Source: an uncultured Methylobacter sp. (GTDB lineage: Bacteria > Pseudomonadota > Gammaproteobacteria > Methylococcales > Methylomonadaceae). From it: a DNA stretch of 7,611 bases. Position 1 is the stretch's first letter. Each line of letters opens with the position of its first letter. A program made the position numbers and the translations under genes. The stretch lies in contig CAIKYI010000715.1 in assembly GCA_903831545.1 (NCBI GenBank), positions 1-7,611 of the forward strand, written 5' to 3'. The notes under the pieces were generated by a model that searched no databases, had not been told where the DNA came from, and was given only the letters and a program-made list of their open reading frames with translations. This document shows positions 1 to 5,589 of this stretch, in pieces.

Positions 1-402
1 CTGGCAATTAAGCCTGCTATATAGGCTGAACCTAAACACAACAACTCTTGCATAACACTCCATTATTCTGATTGATGGTAGCAGTAGATTTTCGTCGTAC
101 TTATCCGTAATGGGTACATTTCAGATGTATTCGATTAAAACTAGTATGCAAAATAAGACTAAACTAAACCAACTGTTTTTTAAGTTAAAATGAATCTTTG
201 GTCTTTGATTATTGGTTATAAGAGGTCACATTTTTTGCTATGAATTGACAGCATTCTTTACTATAGCTGCTGATGAAAAGTCACTTACCAGCCTGTTTGG
301 TCTTCTTGGCGGGAACATTGCCATGATTTATGTTTTATAGAATAGCCACGTTTTAATTAAGTGACAAAAAGTACAGTTGTATTTATCCTGCCAGGAAGCT
401 TT
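1..402. other. AT-rich stretch without a recognisable gene
   Basis: This segment is visibly richer in A and T than the T6SS genes to its right, and I recognise no gene in it. Open frames are short and unlike any family I know. The only one with some character is a stop-to-stop frame at 209-340 (+) whose last codons encode a hydrophobic segment (LFGLLGGNIAMIYVL). It has no good start codon or ribosome binding site and may be the tail of a lost membrane protein or chance. A small hairpin (AGCCT 11-15 with AGGCT 23-27) has no T-tract on either side. The right end supplies the ribosome binding site of the glucokinase remnant (AGGAAG at 393-398). I see no convincing promoter, tRNA or terminator. 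Confidence 0.6.
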
Positions 403-507
403 ATGTATGTTCTCGGCGAATATATAAGAGATTCCGGCATTAAAGGAGCTATTGTTGATACTATAAATGGCAATCTCGTGACCGAGCGCCATCGGATTGA
501 GACACCA
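403..507 (+). pseudogene. N-terminal remnant of a polyphosphate glucokinase (ROK family)
   Basis: The reading frame from the ATG at 403 to about 507 reads like the first 35 residues of a polyphosphate glucokinase, an enzyme that phosphorylates glucose with polyphosphate. The stretch SGIKGAIVDT followed by GNLVTERHRIETP fits the family start closely. The phosphate-binding motif, normally D-I-G-G-S before GIK, here reads Y-I-R-D-S, so the catalytic aspartate-side residues and both glycines are lost. These changes can be explained by a few point mutations with no indel. After 507 the similarity stops, and the frame closes with TAA at 556-558. The original ribosome binding site AGGAAG survives at 393-398, which supports 403 as the old start rather than the GTG at 361. 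The fragment is far short of the usual length of roughly 250 residues and cannot be active. The family call rests on remembered motifs, not on an alignment. Confidence 0.7.
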
Positions 508-559
508 ATATTGACAAGTTGTTTTCTGAAGCCACAATTTTATCAGTTGCGTCAATAAC

Positions 560-649
560 TAAAACCGACCATCTTACTCTGTTCATCTTGAACCTTTACA
601 GGCAATGGCTGGACTTCCACCAGCTAGCTGACTATCATGCCAGTCGCAC
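560..649 (-). mobile_element. possible 5' fragment of a group II intron
   Basis: Read on the minus strand from 649, the sequence begins GTGCGACTGG, which fits the GTGYG start of group II introns. A series of small helices follows. CTGGC (643-639) pairs with GTCAG (632-628). GCTGG (624-620) pairs with CCAGC (612-608) around a loop containing GGAAGT, and GTTC (593-590) pairs with GAAC (584-581). The text GGTGGAAGTCCAGC resembles domain I of bacterial introns as I remember them. No maturase/reverse transcriptase frame, domain V or 3' end is visible, so at most a short 5' remnant remains, and its left limit is a guess. It starts 20 bases after the tssG stop, on the same strand. A repetitive element or chance hairpins are real alternatives. 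Confidence 0.3.
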
Positions 650-669
650 CACTGCGTTCATCCTACACA

Positions 670-1698
670 TTAAAGCTTGCCCCAAAACGGATTCAATCTT
701 AAATCATCCGCGTCAGTTTCAACATTGCGCTCACCCAACCAGGATGTCCAGCCAAGACGTGAAATTTCTCCTAACTGCGCTCTGGGTACCTCGGATTTTT
801 TTAACACCAGATTGACATCCCAGCTCAACTCATCACCAATATAATTACGGATGACGGCAATCAGTTGATCAATCCGATAACCATCAGGCAACAAACTTAA
901 ATACTCGTTTAAGTTTAACGGCCCAAAATGAATTCTAAACTTGTGCTGACAACCCCATACTTTGGAGCCCAATATTGCGGAACAGCCCAATTCACCGGTT
1001 CTTGGCGTCTCGCCCAATCGGGTTAAATCTCCGTTTTGGATGTCCAACCATTCGCCAACAAACTGTTCTATGCTGACGTTAAATCGAAAATAATCGGCCA
1101 GCAACGCTCTTAAGCCTTCGGCCGGTTTGTTCTGGGAAGCCAGAAAACCGGTGTAATAAGACTTGGCAAGATCAGACATGGCATCGCGTTCGCGCAACGC
1201 GTCTGATCCAAAACCTGACAATGAGCCGATATAAGTGGAGAATCGATCGCTTTCAGGTCGATCAAAACTAACGGTAGGCTCGGTATTAGCCCAGGCCCGA
1301 TAAAATAAACAAATCATCCGATGATGAAACATATCGGCAAAACCGGCTAAAGTATGGTCGTGATGATAATGGATGCGTTCACGGATGTATTCGGTCAAAT
1401 GATTGGGCATTGGACCATTAGTACCGAATAAGCCAATAAAACGTTGTTTGAGCAGCGGCATCAGCCCCGCTTTTCTCTGGGTAAAAGAGCTTAGTGTAGC
1501 TGTTTCAAAGGTCAGCGAAACTTCTTGACCCAATCTTATCGGCGGCTCCAGACTTGGGCGTTGTGATTGACCAAACCGGGCTTTATCTTTATAAGCGCAC
1601 TCCAAAAGACGCATCACCTGAAAAAAACCGTAACGATACGGTTCTTTTTGCAGACCCGCTTCTAACTGAGATGCCGCTGTCCGAGTCTCGTCGGCCAT
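670..1698 (-). CDS. tssG: T6SS baseplate subunit TssG
   Basis: This 342-residue protein is TssG (VasB/ImpH family), a cytoplasmic baseplate component that joins TssF, TssE and TssK at the base of the contractile tail. The family marks are YGFFQVMRLLE (residues 23-33), PPIRLGQEVSLTF (52-64), GLFGTNGPMPNHLTEYIRER (89-108), GSKVWGCQHKFRIHFGPL (244-261) and LGWTSWLG (315-322). Length and both ends fit an intact family member. The ATG at 1698 lies inside the end of tssF (37-base overlap), and a GGAG ten bases upstream can serve as ribosome binding site, so translation is probably coupled to tssF. It is the last T6SS gene in this direction. No terminator is visible after it, and the clpV and vgrG genes that follow tssG in the P. 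aeruginosa H1 cluster are absent. Confidence 0.96.
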   Translation of the reverse strand: MADETRTAASQLEAGLQKEPYRYGFFQVMRLLECAYKDKARFGQSQRPSLEPPIRLGQEVSLTFETATLSSFTQRKAGLMPLLKQRFIGLFGTNGPMPNHLTEYIRERIHYHHDHTLAGFADMFHHRMICLFYRAWANTEPTVSFDRPESDRFSTYIGSLSGFGSDALRERDAMSDLAKSYYTGFLASQNKPAEGLRALLADYFRFNVSIEQFVGEWLDIQNGDLTRLGETPRTGELGCSAILGSKVWGCQHKFRIHFGPLNLNEYLSLLPDGYRIDQLIAVIRNYIGDELSWDVNLVLKKSEVPRAQLGEISRLGWTSWLGERNVETDADDLRLNPFWGKL

Positions 1699-3536
1699 CG
1701 CATTATTTCTCCACGGTCACTACTGGTTAGTACGGTTTCGGTAAATGAATTAAGGGACACATAATGGGCAAAAAATTGCTCCAGTACCATGCCCATTAAA
1801 AACACACCGCTCCCTTCAAAAGCCGACTCGTCAACGGTTACGGTTATTTCCAGTCCGCGCCCGAAGACTATGGGGCCAGCGGTATTAATACGCCTTACTA
1901 TAGGCTTTGATTTAATAAATAATACGCCTTCAATTTGTTTGCGAAAACTGGCCTCACTATTATCGCCATACAGCGACAGTAAGCTTCTAAAAGCCATAGC
2001 GCCTTCTTGTTCATCATTATTGATAAGCGACAAATAATTCAAAGACAAATGATTTATTAACTTCCAGGCAGTATCTTTATGTGCGTTGGAAGGACGAGGC
2101 TTTGTGGGACCCGAAAGGCAGCGAATAAAGTCAACAGGCGCACCGGTTTGAATCGTAAAGTCGGTTTTGCCAATGCCGATCGGCAATTGCAAAGGCAAAT
2201 CGCGATTGGTACAAAGCAACTCCAGTCCCAATTGTTTTAGGTCACTTTTAAACGGAGCATCATTGCTGTCAACAATGGCAATATAGACTTCATTGCCTAT
2301 ATAACTGGAACGGGGACCTTGCAATTTTTGTTTTGAAGAAACCATTCGCGGCAGGCGCATAACGGTGTAATAAGCCCGCTGTTGCTGACGGATATCGCTA
2401 CTTGCTTGATAAAAAGGTAAGAATGCGAGTTGATCATCACTGCCACTCCCAAAACCGGTCACTTCACGGATTTGATACACTTCGTAATCCAAAGGCCGAC
2501 TGCGGTCCGGAACGACATGAAATTCATTTGTTTGATTGCTTAGATGAATACGGTCAGCACGTTTGGGAAACACATTAATAACCGGCGTGCAAAATAACGC
2601 AAAACGCGAGACATCAATTTCGTTAATGAGTCGTGCATTACTCCGGTTTAACAAAATAATAACATCAACTTCCTGTTCAGAAGCTTGTTGAAAAGCAGCT
2701 TGTAATTGAGTCAGCTCAACAAACATATATCGCTCCGGAAAAGCGAAATATTCCTGCAATAATCGATAGCCCTGGAATGAGCGCGGTGTATAGGGCAATA
2801 ATGCTTCATTTTCTGCAAAGCCCAGCGGGCTAATGCAGTTATGTTTGATAACGTGTTGCCAGGCAATCGGGCGCTGTGTGGACTGGACGACAACAGCAAT
2901 ACTATTTGCCAGAAACTGTTCATAAATTTGCATGGGTAACTCGCCGGTACCCCGAAGATACAGTGGCAAGTTATTCAGCGTGAGTTGATTAAACGTTAAG
3001 CCAGCGGTGGCTTTAAGGCGGAGTCGAATTGCCGCTTTAATACCGGGCAAACTGGGGACGCCGAGATTAGCGACGGCCCCAGCTCCAGATAAATACTCAG
3101 CTTCTACCAATTCTACTGGCCATAAGGTAAGGTCTTGGGCAGTTCGGTATTCGCAAGCTGTTTGTTCACCTTTACCAATGTTGCTACGTAACGGCGTTGC
3201 TTTGGGAATTAAAAAGCCCTCGTTAAGCGAGCCTTCCATTAAATCTGGCTGTAACTGCACTACTGCCATGGATGGGGTTGGTGCAAGATAATGGGGATAA
3301 ACAATATCCAACAGATGTTGGGTAAAGCGGGGAAATTCAGCATCCACTTTAAGCTGAACTCGCGCCGAAAGATAAGCAAAACCTTCCAACAACCGCTCTA
3401 CGTAGGGATCGGCACATTCAAAACTATCCAACCCGAGTCGACCGGCAATTTTTGGAAATTCGAGTGCGAAATCACCCGCCATTTCACGAATATGCTGCAA
3501 CTCATGGTTGTAGTATTTTAGTAATCGGGGATCCAT
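1662..3536 (-). CDS. tssF: T6SS baseplate subunit TssF
   Basis: TssF (VasA/ImpG family) has 624 residues here, a normal length. It is a cytoplasmic baseplate wedge protein, usually two copies per TssG. The N-terminus is canonical: LLKYYNHELQHIREMAGDFA (residues 5-24), FPKIAGRLGL, then DPYVERLLEGFAYLSARVQ and PRFTQHLLDIVYPHYLAPTP. The C-terminus RGEIMRWPTRLGQR is also typical, so neither end is truncated. The start ATG at 3536 is three bases after the tssE stop, with an AAGGG about ten bases upstream as a weak ribosome binding site, so coupling to tssE is likely. Its last 37 bases are read again in another frame as the start of tssG. I saw no frameshift or missing block. Confidence 0.97.
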   Translation of the reverse strand: MDPRLLKYYNHELQHIREMAGDFALEFPKIAGRLGLDSFECADPYVERLLEGFAYLSARVQLKVDAEFPRFTQHLLDIVYPHYLAPTPSMAVVQLQPDLMEGSLNEGFLIPKATPLRSNIGKGEQTACEYRTAQDLTLWPVELVEAEYLSGAGAVANLGVPSLPGIKAAIRLRLKATAGLTFNQLTLNNLPLYLRGTGELPMQIYEQFLANSIAVVVQSTQRPIAWQHVIKHNCISPLGFAENEALLPYTPRSFQGYRLLQEYFAFPERYMFVELTQLQAAFQQASEQEVDVIILLNRSNARLINEIDVSRFALFCTPVINVFPKRADRIHLSNQTNEFHVVPDRSRPLDYEVYQIREVTGFGSGSDDQLAFLPFYQASSDIRQQQRAYYTVMRLPRMVSSKQKLQGPRSSYIGNEVYIAIVDSNDAPFKSDLKQLGLELLCTNRDLPLQLPIGIGKTDFTIQTGAPVDFIRCLSGPTKPRPSNAHKDTAWKLINHLSLNYLSLINNDEQEGAMAFRSLLSLYGDNSEASFRKQIEGVLFIKSKPIVRRINTAGPIVFGRGLEITVTVDESAFEGSGVFLMGMVLEQFFAHYVSLNSFTETVLTSSDRGEIMRWPTRLGQRHLS

Positions 3537-3539
3537 TCG

Positions 3540-4043
3540 TTAGCGGCCCTTATCGGTAATTTCCATATTACCTGTTTCCAGGTCTAATGCAGTTCTCAGG
3601 TACAAATGCAACGGTAGGGGCTGAGCCCAGAGATCACCTTCAATATCAAACACCATAGAGTTATGACTCATTTGCTGCGCATCTATCGATATTTTGATAC
3701 GTAAGGAATCACGTAAAATACGTGGTTCATAATCCCAAATTGCTTGTTTAACCTGCTGCTCTATATTAACAACATTGGCACTCGATAAGCTCGTACCAGT
3801 CAAATCGGGTATGCCATAATTAATTACGGAATGGACTGCCAGTGGGTATTCTTCAAGATCTTGCACAGCTTCAAGTTTGCCGGTATTTAATAACCAGGCC
3901 AAATCCCTTAATACACATACGCGAAGCTTATTTAGAGACAAAACCCTTTGCTCACGCACTTCACTTAATTTGTCTGGCTCTTCATCGGTAAGTCGATCCA
4001 GCAATGAAGGCTGTAAGCGTTCCTTTTGGGTTAATTCCGCCAC
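3540..4043 (-). CDS. tssE: T6SS baseplate subunit TssE (gp25-like)
   Basis: TssE is the T6SS relative of phage T4 gp25 and links the baseplate to the first sheath layer. The 167-residue product shows the family marks QPSLLDRLTD (residues 11-20), VLRDLAWLLNT (44-54), HSVINYGIPDLTG (71-83), the conserved EPR triplet in YEPRIL (105-110) and GDLWAQPLPLHLYLRTALDL near the C-terminus. The start is a GTG at 4043, six bases after the tagJ stop. I see no Shine-Dalgarno sequence before it, so translation probably depends on ribosomes finishing tagJ. The GTG is preferred because the resulting MAELTQKERLQPSLLDRL fits the family N-terminus. The conserved EPR residues are present, so the protein looks functional. 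Confidence 0.95.
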   Translation of the reverse strand: MAELTQKERLQPSLLDRLTDEEPDKLSEVREQRVLSLNKLRVCVLRDLAWLLNTGKLEAVQDLEEYPLAVHSVINYGIPDLTGTSLSSANVVNIEQQVKQAIWDYEPRILRDSLRIKISIDAQQMSHNSMVFDIEGDLWAQPLPLHLYLRTALDLETGNMEITDKGR

Positions 4044-4049
4044 GACTGA

Positions 4050-4847
4050 TTAACCGAGATTATTTAAATTAAGTTCACGAATATCCATCAGGGCATAATC
4101 GCTTTCATTGGTACTTAACAATCGTTGTCCTAAACCGATAAAAGCGGCATCGCCAATTTCTGTCCACTCGGTTTTACGGGCTAAACGAATGCTTGAGTCA
4201 GTAGAGTTTTCGGAGCCTGAATAACGGGTTGGAATAAAACCTACGGTTTCACCCCCATTACTCCAGGTAAAATTTGCGGGTGTCCAAACCAAATCGCGCA
4301 AATCTTCAGGCGGAGTAATTTTGATGCTGCTGATACGAGTAAAAGGTATCCAATAATACTTACCGTTGACTATTGCTTCAAGTACGGGACCCAAGCGAGA
4401 GTCAGCATCGGCTATCCAGTCAAATTCGACGCCATCAATCGTACCTGAAGTTGCAGGTGCCGCCTCAAAGGCTTGTTGCCTTAGATCGCTGGCATGAGAT
4501 TGATGTTGGTCTGCAGCCAAACGTAAAGATTCCAGCAATAATGCTAGCCAAGGCTCGGGCTCGCCCATAATTAAAGGTGACCGTTGCCCTAAAAAAACTT
4601 CGGAGCGTAATGTCTCACAACACAAAGTTTCCCGGTAAGTTTGCACCATTGCCAGTGTAGCGGCATCCATGTCTGCTAAAACATTAAGTTGGGTTAAAGC
4701 GCGTTCCCATTGCCCGAGCACTGAAAATAGCTGAAACAGGTAAATTCTATGTTTGGTATTAGCAGGATCTTTTCTTACCAACTGCTGAATTTCAGCCAGA
4801 GCTTGTTCAAGATTACCCTCTTTCAAGGCTTGTTCACTTTTCAGCAT
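4050..4847 (-). CDS. tagJ: T6SS accessory protein TagJ (ImpE family)
   Basis: With the start at 4847 the product has 265 residues and belongs to the ImpE/TagJ family. The N-terminal half is helical and TPR-like: SEQALKEGNLEQALAEIQ (residues 4-21), YLFQLFSVLGQWERALTQL (36-54) and ETLCCETLRSEVFLGQRSPL. The C-terminal ImpE domain starts at ATSGTIDGVEFDWIADADSR (132-151), continues with GKYYWIPFTRI and ends with YALMDIREL. In P. aeruginosa the homologue HsiE1 binds the sheath protein TssB; its exact role is unsettled. A longer frame opens at an ATG at 4898, but that codon lies in the loop of a terminator hairpin and adds 17 residues atypical of the family. The ATG at 4847 has AAGGA seven bases upstream and gives the usual N-terminus. 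The gene lies just below the hcp terminator, so its expression depends on read-through. Confidence 0.93.
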   Translation of the reverse strand: MLKSEQALKEGNLEQALAEIQQLVRKDPANTKHRIYLFQLFSVLGQWERALTQLNVLADMDAATLAMVQTYRETLCCETLRSEVFLGQRSPLIMGEPEPWLALLLESLRLAADQHQSHASDLRQQAFEAAPATSGTIDGVEFDWIADADSRLGPVLEAIVNGKYYWIPFTRISSIKITPPEDLRDLVWTPANFTWSNGGETVGFIPTRYSGSENSTDSSIRLARKTEWTEIGDAAFIGLGQRLLSTNESDYALMDIRELNLNNLG

Positions 4848-4854
4848 TAATCTT

Positions 4855-4859
4855 TCCTT
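4855..4859 (-). promoter_or_regulatory. ribosome binding site of tagJ
   Basis: AAGGA on the minus strand sits seven bases before the ATG at 4847. It decides the tagJ start in favour of 4847 over the upstream in-frame ATG at 4898, which has only hairpin sequence before it. Confidence 0.8.
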
Positions 4860-4882
4860 CGCTAATGTGTATGAATGGCTAT

Positions 4883-4912
4883 AAAAAATGGGCGGCATAA
4901 TGTCCGCCCATT
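4883..4912 (-). terminator. rho-independent terminator after hcp
   Basis: On the minus strand AATGGGCGG (4912-4904) pairs perfectly with CCGCCCATT (4895-4887) around an eight-base loop, and a run of six T follows (4888-4883, sharing the last two stem bases). The nine-pair, GC-centred stem with its T-run is a textbook intrinsic terminator. It begins 17 bases after the hcp stop and lies before tagJ. It probably ends most hcp transcripts and lets a minority continue into tagJ-tssE-tssF-tssG, which would match the far higher demand for Hcp than for baseplate proteins. On the plus strand there is no comparable T-run, so it works in one direction. Confidence 0.85.
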
Positions 4913-4929
4913 CGAAGCAAAGTTTTTAT

Positions 4930-5415
4930 TTAGGATTTAGGCTTATTTGCTTTTAAGTCGTAACCTTTAGCTTCGCCTGTTGTAACAGTACCACCCTCAG
5001 TTAAAGGATTATATTGCATTTTTATGCCGTTAAAATTAATGCTGAGTGATTCATTTGGTCTTTCGCCGCCGCTACTCATGCTATAGCTACTGAGTATCGG
5101 TTTATCCAAAATGATTTCCAGATAATGTTGTCCAGCAGCATCTTTTCCGCCTGTTTGAATAAAATGCAAAGTTGCAGTAGTCAACGCCAAGCCACAGGCC
5201 GCTTCCAGCATCAATTGAGCAGAGGCAACATCCATACTCTTGGAGATGGAAACTTCGGAAAAAGAAGGATTACTGGTGTCACGATCAGAACCTACACCGC
5301 TAGTGCTAACAGCTCGTCCTAATCCCCACTGAACCGCGTCTAAAGTTATCCAGCCATCATGTTTTTCAACTTTAGAATCGCCCTTTAATTCCGGATCAAA
5401 TTTTAATAAAATCAT
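4930..5415 (-). CDS. hcp: T6SS tube protein Hcp (TssD)
   Basis: The 161-residue product is Hcp, whose hexameric rings stack into the tube that the sheath propels out of the cell and that also carries and stabilises some effectors. Family marks are KGDS (residues 11-14), LDAVQWGLGR (25-34), SISKSMDVASAQLMLEAACG (56-75), YLEIILDKPILSSYSMSSGG (98-117) and SLSINFNGIKMQY (123-135), with a GYDLKANK tail. The length fits plain Hcp, with no C-terminal effector extension. There is no signal peptide, as expected. The ATG at 5415 has AAGGAG seven bases upstream. The gene is set apart from its neighbours: a 174-base gap with inverted repeats upstream and a strong terminator directly downstream. This suggests it is produced in excess, perhaps partly from its own promoter. 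Confidence 0.96.
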   Translation of the reverse strand: MILLKFDPELKGDSKVEKHDGWITLDAVQWGLGRAVSTSGVGSDRDTSNPSFSEVSISKSMDVASAQLMLEAACGLALTTATLHFIQTGGKDAAGQHYLEIILDKPILSSYSMSSGGERPNESLSINFNGIKMQYNPLTEGGTVTTGEAKGYDLKANKPKS

Positions 5416-5422
5416 CTTAACA

Positions 5423-5428
5423 CTCCTT
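5423..5428 (-). promoter_or_regulatory. ribosome binding site of hcp
   Basis: AAGGAG on the minus strand lies seven bases before the hcp ATG at 5415. It is the best match to the Shine-Dalgarno consensus among the T6SS genes here, in line with high Hcp synthesis. Confidence 0.8.
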
Positions 5429-5499
5429 AAATTATAAAAAATAAAACGTCACAATTAACTATACAGGCAAATCAAAAAAGCAATTTACCCAATTTATTC

Positions 5500-5535
5500 C
5501 GCTTAAGTATATTAAGCATCCGTTACACTTAAGCG
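5500..5535. repeat. nested inverted repeats upstream of hcp
   Basis: GCTTAA (5501-5506) pairs with TTAAGC (5512-5517) around five bases. The longer arm CGCTTAAG (5500-5507) also pairs perfectly with CTTAAGCG (5528-5535) around 20 bases. The two foldings exclude each other. Such an arrangement could be an operator for a dimeric regulator or a switching leader hairpin, but the arms are AT-rich and chance is possible. Confidence 0.5.
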
Positions 5536-5589
5536 TATTTAAACTACAAGACAATCCATTTATACTCTTGCTAAAGCTCTCAAAAAAAA

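Larger units (their letters stand above)
5416..5589 (-). promoter_or_regulatory. tssC-hcp intergenic region, possible hcp promoter and leader
   Basis: This AT-rich gap is the only long one between T6SS genes in the window. It opens with a run of eight T (5589-5582) directly after the tssC stop, but the preceding stem is only about three pairs, so I do not call a terminator. It then carries a set of TTAAG-type inverted repeats (5500-5535). Possible -10 boxes on the minus strand are TATAGT (5463-5458), with no good -35 at the right spacing, and TATAAT (5436-5431), which is too close to the ribosome binding site to be useful. I found no -24/-12 sigma-54 pattern with the right spacing. Whether hcp has its own promoter here stays open. 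Confidence 0.4.

Noticed and set aside
11..27. Hairpin AGCCT/AGGCT near the left edge as a terminator
   Set aside because: Only five pairs with no T-run on either strand.
328..555. Minus-strand frame of 75 codons
   Set aside because: It lies antisense to the glucokinase remnant, has no family features and no ribosome binding site.
519..815. Plus-strand frame of 98 codons running into tssG
   Set aside because: More than a third of it is the antisense of the well-supported tssG, and the product resembles nothing; the left part covers the possible intron fragment.
1789..3521. Several plus-strand frames of 76-94 codons and a minus-strand frame at 2711-2923
   Set aside because: All lie within tssF in other frames and show no protein-like features.
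4930..5415. Hcp with a fused effector domain
   Set aside because: The protein is 161 residues and ends with the usual short tail after the last beta strand, so there is no extension.
5431..5436. Perfect TATAAT on the minus strand upstream of hcp
   Set aside because: It lies only two bases before the AAGGAG ribosome binding site, so a transcript from it would start inside that site. The hexamers at 16-17 bases spacing are also poor -35 matches.
5480..5500. Sigma-54 promoter upstream of hcp (GG and GC elements in TTGGGTAAATTGCTT, minus strand)
   Set aside because: The GG and GC are about three bases too close for the -24/-12 spacing, and the TGGCAC part is not matched.
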